From an uncultured Eubacteriales bacterium (lineage in GTDB: Bacteria > Bacillota > Clostridia > Oscillospirales > Oscillospiraceae): a DNA stretch of 43,501 nt. Numbering within the stretch: position 1 is the first letter of the stretch; the number at the start of each line of letters is the position of its first letter. Location: positions 1-43,501 of the forward strand of contig UQZA01000018.1 in the NCBI GenBank assembly GCA_900545515.1, read 5' to 3'. The notes under the pieces were generated by a model. That model saw only the letters and a list, made by a program, of their open reading frames with translations, searched no databases and had not been told where the DNA came from. Made by a program: the position numbers and the translations under genes. Positions 10,181 to 17,295 of this stretch are shown here, piece by piece.

Positions 10181-10231
10181 GGGGAAATATCCCCAGGTAG
10201 AATCTTGCCAACGTCTACTTGACACATACGT
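10181..10231. repeat. Dispersed intergenic repeat, copy 2 of 2
   Basis: GGGGAAATATCCCC (10181-10194, nearly palindromic) is followed by a 28-base block (10204-10231) that matches 300-327 at all but two positions. It ends 10 bases before the -35 box of the larE promoter, so an operator role is plausible. Confidence 0.55.
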
Positions 10232-10241
10232 TGCTGCGCGC

Positions 10242-10270
10242 TTGACGGGGGCGGGGGTCTGTGATACCAT
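10242..10270 (+). promoter_or_regulatory. Probable promoter of larEBC
   Basis: TTGACG (10242-10247) and TACCAT (10265-10270) are separated by 17 bases. The -10 matches the consensus at four of six positions. It is the only good candidate before larE. Confidence 0.5.
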
Positions 10271-10305
10271 AGGATGCGTAAAATTGGACGGGAGGAGGCG
10301 TGAAA

Positions 10306-11079
10306 ATGGATTGCAAGGAAGCGGGTGACATGACACTGTCCCGTTTTTTTCGGGAAAACCCCCGGGCAGCTCTGGGGTTTTCCGGCGGTGTGGACTCAGC
10401 CTATTTGCTGTATGCGGCTTTGACGGCGGGGGCCCAGGTGAAGGCCTATTACGTAAAGTCTCCCTTCCAGCCCCGGTTTGAGCTGGAGGACGCCCGGCGT
10501 CTGGCGGAGGAGCTGGGGGCGGATTGGGAGGTTTTGGAGGGGGACCCTTTGGCGGACCCTCAGGTGGCGGAGAATCCTCCCAACCGGTGCTATTTTTGCA
10601 AAAGGATGATTTTTGGACGGATTGCAGAGGCCGCCCGGCGAGACGGCTTCTCCTTGCTTCTGGACGGCACCAACGCCTCGGACGACGATGGGGACCGGCC
10701 AGGGATTCGGGCTCTCCGGGAGCTGTCGGTTCGCTCTCCTCTTCGGGAATGCGGCCTCACCAAGGGCAGGATTCGGGAGCTTTCCCGGGAGGCGAAGCTC
10801 TTCACCTGGGACAAGCCGGCCTATGCCTGTCTGGCGACCCGGATTCCCACGGGGACGGCTCTGACGTTGCCCCTGTTGGAACGAACGGAGCGGGGGGAAG
10901 ATGCTCTGACGGCTCTGGGATTTCGGAATTTCCGGGTGCGGTATTTGGACGGCCGGGCCAAGATCCAGGTGACAGAGGAGCAGATGGCTCTGGCTTTGGA
11001 GAAGCGGCAGGAGATTTTAGCGGCCCTGAGGTCGGACTATACGGAGGTCCTTCTGGACCTGGAGGTGCGCCATGCATGA
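10306..11079 (+). CDS. larE: LarE, ATP-dependent sacrificial sulfur transferase for the nickel-pincer cofactor
   Basis: Cytoplasmic PP-loop enzyme (257 residues) that adenylates the pyridinium biscarboxylate made by LarB and inserts sulfur, forming the dithiocarboxylate ligand of the nickel-pincer nucleotide. The PP-loop is SGGVDS at residues 26-31. The conserved sulfur-donor cysteine is most likely Cys175 in AYACLATRIP. A CxxC (Cys95, Cys98, in RCYFCK) is also present. Some LarE proteins use three cysteines to hold an iron-sulfur cluster that supplies sulfur catalytically, and this protein might be of that kind (inference). ATG 10306 is seven bases from AGGAGG (10293-10298); the upstream GTG at 10300 is too close to it. 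It overlaps larB by eight bases, so the three genes are translationally coupled. Confidence 0.92.
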   Translation: MDCKEAGDMTLSRFFRENPRAALGFSGGVDSAYLLYAALTAGAQVKAYYVKSPFQPRFELEDARRLAEELGADWEVLEGDPLADPQVAENPPNRCYFCKRMIFGRIAEAARRDGFSLLLDGTNASDDDGDRPGIRALRELSVRSPLRECGLTKGRIRELSREAKLFTWDKPAYACLATRIPTGTALTLPLLERTERGEDALTALGFRNFRVRYLDGRAKIQVTEEQMALALEKRQEILAALRSDYTEVLLDLEVRHA

Positions 11080-11830
11080 CAATCGAACAAAATCCATTCT
11101 GGAGAGCTTACAGCAGGGACAAATTTCTGTGGACGATGCCCTGCTGCAGCTGAAGCTGGAGCCATTTCAGGACCTGGGTTACGCCAAGGTGGACCACCAC
11201 CGGCGGCTGCGCCAGGGGGTGCCGGAGGTGATTTACGGGGCCGGGAAGACCCCGGAGCAGATGGTGGGTATTGTGTCGGCCATGGAAGAGGCAGGGCAGG
11301 AGACGGTGCTCATCACCCGATTGTCCCCGGAGGCTGCGGAGATTGTGGGCAAAACCCATCCTCTGACCTACCATGAGATGGGCCGCATTGCCACCGTGGG
11401 CCCCCTGCCGGAGCCGGACGGCCTGGGAACCATCGTCATTGCCACCGGGGGGACCAGTGATGTGCCTGTGGCGGAGGAGGCGGCCGTTACGGCCCAGGCT
11501 CTGGGCAACCGGGTCCGCAGGCTCTATGATGTGGGGGTGGCGGGCGTTCACCGGCTTCTGGCCAACCTGGAGTACATCATGGATGCCAGCGTCATCATCG
11601 CCATTGCGGGGATGGAGGGGGCCTTGGCCAGCGTGGTAGGGGGCCTGGCGGACTGCCCGGTGATTGCGGTGCCCACCAGTGTGGGCTATGGGGCTTCCTT
11701 CCAGGGCCTGTCAGCCCTGCTGTCTATGCTCAATTCCTGCGCCAGCGGGATTTCTGTGGTGAACATTGACAATGGTTTTGGGGCCGGGTATCTGGCCAGT
11801 ATGATCAATCACATGGAGGCGAAACGATGA
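11072..11830 (+). CDS. larB: LarB, pyridinium-3,5-biscarboxylic acid mononucleotide synthase
   Basis: First enzyme of nickel-pincer cofactor synthesis (252 residues): it carboxylates and hydrolyses nicotinic acid adenine dinucleotide to pyridinium-3,5-biscarboxylate mononucleotide. The C-terminal half is PurE-like, with Gly/Ala-rich segments around ATGGTSDVPVAEEAA and AIAGMEGALASVVGG as in AIR carboxylase-like proteins. The N-terminal part carries the DLGYAKVDHHRRLRQG segment typical of the family. GGAGGTGC lies just upstream of the start codon. It overlaps larE at its start and larC by four bases (ATGA) at its end, consistent with one mRNA. Confidence 0.93.
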   Translation: MHDNRTKSILESLQQGQISVDDALLQLKLEPFQDLGYAKVDHHRRLRQGVPEVIYGAGKTPEQMVGIVSAMEEAGQETVLITRLSPEAAEIVGKTHPLTYHEMGRIATVGPLPEPDGLGTIVIATGGTSDVPVAEEAAVTAQALGNRVRRLYDVGVAGVHRLLANLEYIMDASVIIAIAGMEGALASVVGGLADCPVIAVPTSVGYGASFQGLSALLSMLNSCASGISVVNIDNGFGAGYLASMINHMEAKR

Positions 11831-13032
11831 AGACACTGTATCTGGACTGCGGCATGGGTGCGGCGGGGGACATGCTGGCGGCGGCCCTGCTGGAGCTGCT
11901 GCCGGACCCGGCGGCGTTTGTGGAGACGCTTCGTGGTCTGGGGCTGCCCGGGGTGGGCTTTACCCTGGAGAAAAGCGTGAAATGCGGCGTCACCGGCTCT
12001 CATCTGGCAGTCACCGTGGCGGGTCAGGAGGAAGGGGAGGAGCACCCCCACAGCCATGACCACCATGGGCATAGCCATGAGCACCGGAATCTCCATGACA
12101 TCCGCCACCTGGTGGAGGACCATTTGCAGCTGCCGGAGGCGGTGCGGGGGGATATTTTGGCGGTGTATGACCGCATTGCCCAGGCGGAGAGTCGGGTCCA
12201 TGGCGTACCAGTGGAGGACATTCACTTCCACGAGGTGGGGACCCTGGACGCGGTGGCGGACATCACCGCCGTGTGTCTGCTGATCCACACCCTGGCCCCG
12301 GAGGAGATTTTGGCCTCCCCGGTGCGGGTGGGCAGCGGCCAGGTGCGGTGCGCCCATGGGCTGCTGCCGGTTCCGGCCCCTGCCACAGCGCTTTTGCTGC
12401 GGGAGGCGCCCATTTATGCCGGAGACCTGGCAGGGGAGCTGTGCACCCCCACGGGAGCGGCGCTTTTGACCCATTTTGTGACCAAATTCGGCCCCATGCC
12501 CGTGATGCAGGTGGAGAAAATCGGTTACGGCATGGGGAAAAAGGACTTCCCGGCGGCCAACTGCGTCCGGGCCATGCTGGGCCGGAGGGAGGAGGAGGGG
12601 GATACCGTCTGCCAGCTGGAATGCAACCTGGACGATATGACCCCGGAGGCCCTGGGCTTTGCCCAGGAGCGACTGTGGGAGGCTGGGGCCCTGGATGTGT
12701 ATACGGTTCCCATCGGGATGAAAAAGTCCCGTCCCGGAGTGCTTCTGGCCTGCCTGTGCCGGGAGGAAGATGCCGGGAAGCTGGCAGAGGCAATCCTCCG
12801 CCACACCACCACTCTGGGGGTCCGCCGAATGAGCCTCGCCCGCACTCTGCGCCCCCGCAGCTTCCGCACCGTCCAGACCCCCTGGGGCCCGGTGACGGTG
12901 AAGGAGACCCCTGGCGGGGGAAAGCCGGAATACGAGGAGGCGGCAGCCATCGCCCGCCGGGAGGGCCTCACCCTCCGGGAGGTCCAGGAGGCGGCGATGG
13001 AGCAGTGGGGAGCTGTGAGGATCAAGCCATAA
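11827..13032 (+). CDS. larC: LarC, nickel insertion enzyme of nickel-pincer cofactor synthesis
   Basis: CTP-dependent cyclometallase of 401 residues that inserts nickel into the sulfur-loaded mononucleotide. The N-terminus MKTLYLDCGMGAAGDML is typical of the family. A histidine-rich stretch near residues 77-95 (HPHSHDHHGHSHEH) probably binds nickel. In some lactobacilli LarC is made through a programmed frameshift between larC1 and larC2; here the frame is continuous, so no shift is needed. No larA (lactate racemase or homologue) lies in the window, so the cofactor user must be encoded elsewhere. Confidence 0.93.
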   Translation: MKTLYLDCGMGAAGDMLAAALLELLPDPAAFVETLRGLGLPGVGFTLEKSVKCGVTGSHLAVTVAGQEEGEEHPHSHDHHGHSHEHRNLHDIRHLVEDHLQLPEAVRGDILAVYDRIAQAESRVHGVPVEDIHFHEVGTLDAVADITAVCLLIHTLAPEEILASPVRVGSGQVRCAHGLLPVPAPATALLLREAPIYAGDLAGELCTPTGAALLTHFVTKFGPMPVMQVEKIGYGMGKKDFPAANCVRAMLGRREEEGDTVCQLECNLDDMTPEALGFAQERLWEAGALDVYTVPIGMKKSRPGVLLACLCREEDAGKLAEAILRHTTTLGVRRMSLARTLRPRSFRTVQTPWGPVTVKETPGGGKPEYEEAAAIARREGLTLREVQEAAMEQWGAVRIKP

Positions 13033-13037
13033 AAAAT

Positions 13038-13074
13038 GCAGGGTCTGCCCCTGATCTAGAAGGGCAGACCCTGC
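13038..13074 (-). terminator. Perfect 13-bp hairpin after larC, T-run on the minus strand
   Basis: GCAGGGTCTGCCC (13038-13050) pairs with GGGCAGACCCTGC (13062-13074). The A-run at 13031-13036 gives a T-run only on the minus strand, so as an intrinsic terminator it would stop leftward transcription. It may still fold at the 3' end of the lar mRNA. Confidence 0.6.
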
Positions 13075-13169
13075 CCCAGTGTGAACCCCATGTGAAGAGG
13101 CCAGAAATGCACCGCGGTTTTCGGGGGGTGCATGGGAACGTGAGGGGATTTTTTACTTTGGAATGCCAC

Positions 13170-13198
13170 TTGCCAGTTGCGGCGAGTTGTGGTATAGT
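13170..13198 (+). promoter_or_regulatory. CRISPR leader promoter
   Basis: TTGCCA (13170-13175) and TATAGT (13193-13198) are 17 bases apart. The downstream GATTTTGTC is also found directly after the -10 of the csm promoter at 13645-13673. It points into the CRISPR repeats that begin 54 bases further on. Confidence 0.6.
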
Positions 13199-13251
13199 GA
13201 TTTTGTCGGAATCTGGCATGGGTTGTAGATGCCAGTTGGGTAGCTTTGCCG

Positions 13252-13345
13252 ACACAGCTTAACCCCGCAAGGGGACGGAAATTTGTAAATTGGATGATTC
13301 CATGGAGGATTTCTAAACACAACTTATCCCCGCAAGGGGACGAAG
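13252..13345 (+). CRISPR. Minimal CRISPR array: two repeats, one 36-base spacer
   Basis: Two 29-base repeats (13252-13280 and 13317-13345) share ACACA, CTTA and the palindromic core CCCCGCAAGGGGACG, and differ at four positions, three of them outside or at the edge of the core. The spacer is 13281-13316. Repeat type, 65-base period and position before a csm operon with cas6 fit a type III-A array. The second repeat diverges most at its 3' end, as terminal repeats often do. The array is either nearly extinct or a fixed single-guide locus; no cas1 or cas2 is present to extend it. Confidence 0.75.
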
Positions 13346-13384
13346 AGGGCAATGTGGGGATTGCCCTCTACTACGTTATAACGT
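13345..13384. other. Hairpin and palindrome just after the CRISPR array
   Basis: GAGGGCAAT (13345-13353) pairs with ATTGCCCTC (13360-13368), and ACGTTATAACGT (13373-13384) is a perfect 12-base palindrome. The hairpin could end the short array transcript, though there is no T-run. The rest of 13385-13640 shows no gene, only the palindrome at 13496. Confidence 0.45.
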
Positions 13385-13495
13385 TCCAATATTGCAATTT
13401 GCGTCGCGAGTAAGGCCTTGGGGTGGGCCTATATGTCTGCCTGGAGAAGGCATTATGTGTTTCCAGCCTATGTTTGGGGAACAGGAAATGCCTAC

Positions 13496-13523
13496 TAGGG
13501 GCGGACACATGGGTCCGCCCCTA
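13496..13523. repeat. REP-like palindrome
   Basis: TAGGGGCGGAC (13496-13506) and GTCCGCCCCTA (13513-13523) form a perfect 11-bp stem with a six-base loop. Such GGGGCGGAC palindromes resemble dispersed intergenic repeats known from many genomes. The frame running across it (13392-13616) is not a convincing gene. Confidence 0.55.
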
Positions 13524-13644
13524 CAATGGGATACGAAGCGGTGCATGATTGCCTCGGGTGGATGCGTGGTTTGCCTCCATGGTGCGGTGGAGAAGGAAAT
13601 GGAACTTTTCGTGTGAAAGTCCCATTTTTTTATTGTGAATTTTC

Positions 13645-13673
13645 TTGCATCACAGGCAGGGGTGTGATATACT
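13645..13673 (+). promoter_or_regulatory. Sigma-A promoter of the cas10-csm operon
   Basis: TTGCAT (13645-13650) and TATACT (13668-13673) are spaced by 17 bases, with an extended -10 (TGATATACT). From the -10 into the early transcript it closely resembles the CRISPR leader promoter. Transcription would start about 100 bases before cas10. Confidence 0.7.
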
Positions 13674-13781
13674 GATTTTGTCAGAAAATGTAAAAATTAG
13701 GGATTCTCAACCTGAGATTTTGCTGGATTTGGTGAATTTTGTTTTTTACGGGGAGAGAACCTGAGAATGAGGTGATTTTGT

Positions 13782-16169
13782 TTGCACACCCAGACCTTAC
13801 AGGTGACCTTGCGCTGCTTGCTGCAGGGGCTGGAGGAAATGGGCCGCCGGGGCGGCGGGCAAGGGGACTGGGGGCAGTTGCGGAAGCTGGGGCCTCAGTG
13901 GGCGCCGGTTTTGGATGGACTCCAGGAGCCACTGCCCCAGAATCGGGTGACGGATCTGGCGCACCTGGCCAGACGCCTTTCCACTGCCGGGCATGAGACG
14001 GAGGGAGCGGGCGGAACGGTGGATCCCCTGACGCCCCTGGCGACGGTATTTACCCACATGGGGGGAGAGCACTCCGGTTATCTTCGGCCCCGGCGGGGGG
14101 CGGAGAACCAGATGCCTCAGCTGGAAACGAAGAGGATCCCGCTTCAGCCGGAGGACTACCAGTGCGCGTGGGAGGGGCTCCAGATGTCCCTGGCGGAGCT
14201 GCAACCGGAGGAATCATCGGTGATTCCGGCGCTGCTCACTGCGCTGGAGCGGTGGACCAGTGATTTCCCGGATGAGGTCCGGGCTGGATCAGAGACAGAC
14301 CTCTCCCTCTACGACCGACGGCGGACAGCCGCTGCCTTTGGGTCCTGCTTGAGCGAGTATTTGCTGGATCGGGAGGATTCGACGTTCCAGGAGGCGGCGC
14401 TGCGGAAGGAGAAGACATTCCTCCTCTACACAGCCGGTTTTTCCGGGATTCAGAAATTCATTTACACCGTGTCTACAGATGGCGCGCTGAAGTCTCTGCG
14501 CAGCCGCTCTTTTTTCCTGGAACTACTGATGGAGCACTATGTAGACGAGTTGCTGGCGGCATGCCAACTGAGCCGGGTCAATCTGCTGTTCCACGGCGGC
14601 GGGCAATGCCATTTGCTTCTCCCGAAGACTGAGGCGGTTGAGGAAGCTCTAGCGGTTTGGAACCGAAAGTTCAACAACTGGCTGATTCAGGAATTTGGGA
14701 TTTCCCTCTACATGGATCACGGTTGGGTGGCTTGTTCCGGCAACGACCTGGTGAACGAACCGGCGGCGGAGAGCCCTTATGAGAAGGTCTTTTGCAACCT
14801 GAACCAGAAGGTGGAGCGGCGGAAGCTCCGCCGCTATGACGCGGGACAGCTCTTGACCCTGAATCGGGAGAAACTGGACACCCAGGGACGGGAGTGCAAG
14901 GTCTGCGGCCGGATGGATCGTCTGGTGGATCTTGCTGGGCAGAATGAACCGCCGGACCTCCGCTGCCCCTGGTGCAAGCGGTTTTTGGAGATGTCTAAGC
15001 AGCTGGTGGAACGGGATGTGTATGTGGTGTACCGGGCCTTGGAGGAAAAGGAGAAGACCAACTTACCAGCCATAGATGAAAAGACAGTCAAGCTCCCTTT
15101 GCCTGCTGCAGATGGAAGGGTGTACCTTTGCTTAGAACCAGAAGAAACGGCCTGCGCCCATTTGGAGGGCGAGAGGGCCGTGGTACGAATCTATTCCAAA
15201 AAGTTTTTGCCGAAGCTGCCGGGTAGCATCCGGCTGGATATGGGGGATTATGTATACCGTAAGCATGCCGCGCAGAAGGATTTGCCAACGATGGAGGAGC
15301 TGGCGGCTTGTTCCAGTGGCATCCAGCGCATTGCCGTCTGCCGGATGGATGTGGACAACCTGGGCGCGGCGTTTCACTCTGGTTTCCAGCAGGAGGGGGA
15401 AACGGACCCGGTGAAGCGGCAGCGGTTTGTGAATCTGCCCCGCTCGGCAGCCCTCTCCCGGCAGATGACCCTGTTTTTCCGGCGCTATATCAATGGAATT
15501 TTGAGCCAAGCCTATAATGAGAAATACACAAGCATGGCCGTTGCCATTGTTTACGCCGGTGGCGACGATGTGTTTTTGGTGGGGGCCTGGAATCAAGTGT
15601 TGGAGGCCGCTTGTCGAATTCGGGAGGCCTTCCAGTGCTTTACTTGTGGCGCGCTGACCATCAGCTGTGGTTTCACCCTCTTTGACAGTCATTTCCCCAT
15701 CCGCTTGGCGGCGAGCCAGACGGCAGAGCTGGAGGAAAAGGCCAAGGGGCGGCGTGGGGCAAAGGAGCATGAAGAAAAGGACGCCATTGCCCTGTTTACG
15801 CCAGAGGAAAACCATGTTTACCAATGGGATGCGTTCCGGGAGCAGGTTCAGAATGGAAAGCTGAAGGCTTTGCAGACGTTCTTCTTAGAGTATCCAGAGC
15901 GGGGAAACGCGTTTTTGCACCATATGATGGAGTTGCTGCGCCCAGTGGAAGATGGGGGAAACCGGCCAATTGAACTGGCGCGGTATGCGTATCTCCTGTC
16001 GAAGCTGCAGCCCTCGTGGCATTCTTCCCAATATCCGACATATCGAGAGTTTATAGAACAGGCCTATGGGTGGGCCCTGAGCGGCGAAGACCGCAGACAG
16101 TTGATCTCTGCAAGTTATCTCTATCTTTATGAAAATAGGAAGGGGAAAACCGATGGCGTTACCCAATGA
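13782..16169 (+). CDS. cas10: Cas10/Csm1, type III-A effector large subunit, HD nuclease motif missing
   Basis: Large subunit (795 residues) of the Csm complex, which on binding target RNA normally makes cyclic oligoadenylates and degrades single-stranded DNA. The cyclase site GGDD is intact at 593-596 (YAGGDDVF). A zinc finger is formed by Cys372, Cys375, Cys395 and Cys398. The N-terminal domain lacks the HD motif: where Csm1 proteins have a HDIGK-like segment this protein reads LLQGLEEMG, although the later ARRLSTAGHE segment still matches the ADRLSAGERE-like end of that domain. DNA cleavage is therefore probably lost while signalling remains possible. The start is TTG 13782, six bases after GAGGTGA. 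It overlaps csm2. Confidence 0.93.
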   Translation: MHTQTLQVTLRCLLQGLEEMGRRGGGQGDWGQLRKLGPQWAPVLDGLQEPLPQNRVTDLAHLARRLSTAGHETEGAGGTVDPLTPLATVFTHMGGEHSGYLRPRRGAENQMPQLETKRIPLQPEDYQCAWEGLQMSLAELQPEESSVIPALLTALERWTSDFPDEVRAGSETDLSLYDRRRTAAAFGSCLSEYLLDREDSTFQEAALRKEKTFLLYTAGFSGIQKFIYTVSTDGALKSLRSRSFFLELLMEHYVDELLAACQLSRVNLLFHGGGQCHLLLPKTEAVEEALAVWNRKFNNWLIQEFGISLYMDHGWVACSGNDLVNEPAAESPYEKVFCNLNQKVERRKLRRYDAGQLLTLNREKLDTQGRECKVCGRMDRLVDLAGQNEPPDLRCPWCKRFLEMSKQLVERDVYVVYRALEEKEKTNLPAIDEKTVKLPLPAADGRVYLCLEPEETACAHLEGERAVVRIYSKKFLPKLPGSIRLDMGDYVYRKHAAQKDLPTMEELAACSSGIQRIAVCRMDVDNLGAAFHSGFQQEGETDPVKRQRFVNLPRSAALSRQMTLFFRRYINGILSQAYNEKYTSMAVAIVYAGGDDVFLVGAWNQVLEAACRIREAFQCFTCGALTISCGFTLFDSHFPIRLAASQTAELEEKAKGRRGAKEHEEKDAIALFTPEENHVYQWDAFREQVQNGKLKALQTFFLEYPERGNAFLHHMMELLRPVEDGGNRPIELARYAYLLSKLQPSWHSSQYPTYREFIEQAYGWALSGEDRRQLISASYLYLYENRKGKTDGVTQ

Positions 16170-16611
16170 TAGAAACCAGTTTCAAAAAAGGGGCGGCCAA
16201 GGGAAGCCGAAGCCGCAGAGTAAGGGCCCAGAGCCGGTGAAGGTGGAAGAAGTGCCGGAGAACTATGTGGAGCAGGCCGAAAACGTGATGTATGACCTGC
16301 GTAATCGGAGATCCATTACCACCACCAAAATTCGGAACTTATTCAGCTTAGTTGTGGATATTTGCAGCGAAGAAGAGCTGCGTACTGAGAGCACCCTTCA
16401 GGATAAGAGCGTGGCAAGGCTCAAGCGGATGCATGTCCGGGTCATCTATGAGTCTGGCAGAGACAGTGGAACCAAGGAATTTGTAGAGAAGACGAAGCTA
16501 CTGGAGTACCTGAAATGGATTGGAAATGACCGGAAGAGACTCATTCGGTTTACCCGTTATATGGAGGCGCTAGTCGCATTCCATCGATATTTTGGCGGTA
16601 AGGAGACATAA
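16153..16611 (+). CDS. csm2: Csm2, small subunit of the type III-A complex
   Basis: Small, mostly helical protein of 152 residues that forms the inner filament of the Csm complex along the crRNA-target duplex. Segments NVMYDLRNRRSITTTKIRN and HVRVIYESGRD fit the Csm2 family. The N-terminal 45 residues are basic and low in complexity. ATG 16153 has AGGGG at the right distance and lies inside the end of cas10; an upstream ATG at 16129 is less likely. csm3 starts at the next base after its stop codon. Confidence 0.88.
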   Translation: MALPNDRNQFQKRGGQGKPKPQSKGPEPVKVEEVPENYVEQAENVMYDLRNRRSITTTKIRNLFSLVVDICSEEELRTESTLQDKSVARLKRMHVRVIYESGRDSGTKEFVEKTKLLEYLKWIGNDRKRLIRFTRYMEALVAFHRYFGGKET

Positions 16612-17295
16612 ATGGACATGTGCGGTAAAATTCTGATTACATGCAGCCTCGTGGTGCGGACGGGCCTGCATATTGGTGGTTCGGGGATCTTTTCTCCCAT
16701 TGGAGCTGTGGACAGCCCTGTGATTCGGGATCCGCTGACGCAACGTCCCATTGTGCCGGGCAGCAGCCTGAAGGGGAAGTTGCGCACGCTTTTGGTGCGC
16801 AGTGACAGCTATCAAAAGGGCAATGGGATTGAAAGTCTGCCCGAAATTGACCAGGAACCGGAAGGAATTCTCCGTTTGTTTGGCTGTGCAACTCCTGTCC
16901 GCCGGTCCCGTCTGCAATTTTCCGACTGCTTTGTCACCAACGCAGAGGAGATGGATGCGGTGGGGTTGACAGAAGTGAAGACGGAAAATGCCATCAGTCG
17001 TAGCAATTCCGTGGCCAATCCCAGGCAGATTGAGCGGGTGAATCCCGGCGTGAAGTTTGGTGTTAGGATTGTATATGATATTGCGAAGAAAGAGGAGATG
17101 GAGGCGGATTTGACCTTGCTGGCCAAGGGAATGAAGCTGCTGCAGTTGGACTATCTAGGGGGCCATGGTTCCCGGGGCAGTGGGCGGGTAAGTTTCCGGG
17201 ACTTCCATGTGACAAACTGTGAAGATCATCAGGAAGACAGCTCCCTGACGCGCCTCTTCAAAGAGGTGGAAGATTATGAACTACTTCCTGTTTAA
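16612..17295 (+). CDS. csm3: Csm3, backbone RAMP subunit and target-RNA nuclease
   Basis: Repeated backbone subunit (227 residues) that cuts the bound target RNA at six-base intervals. The catalytic aspartate is present as Asp34 in IGAVDSPVIRDP, equivalent to Asp32/Asp33 of studied Csm3 proteins. PGSSLKGKLRTLL and YLGGHGSRGSGRV are the conserved RAMP glycine-rich segments. RNA cleavage should therefore be functional even though the Cas10 HD site is gone. A good ribosome binding site (AAGGAG) precedes ATG 16612. It overlaps csm4 by 20 bases. Confidence 0.95.
   Translation: MDMCGKILITCSLVVRTGLHIGGSGIFSPIGAVDSPVIRDPLTQRPIVPGSSLKGKLRTLLVRSDSYQKGNGIESLPEIDQEPEGILRLFGCATPVRRSRLQFSDCFVTNAEEMDAVGLTEVKTENAISRSNSVANPRQIERVNPGVKFGVRIVYDIAKKEEMEADLTLLAKGMKLLQLDYLGGHGSRGSGRVSFRDFHVTNCEDHQEDSSLTRLFKEVEDYELLPV

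Noticed and set aside
13252..13345. Reading the CCCCGCAAGGGG motifs as REP palindromes rather than CRISPR repeats
   Set aside because: The match covers 29 bases, not only the palindrome; the 36-base gap is a normal spacer length, and a csm-cas6 operon follows. CRISPR is the better reading, though only two repeats exist.
13392..13616. 74-codon frame between the CRISPR array and cas10
   Set aside because: It runs through the REP-like palindrome at 13496-13523, has no ribosome binding site and shows no protein-like composition.
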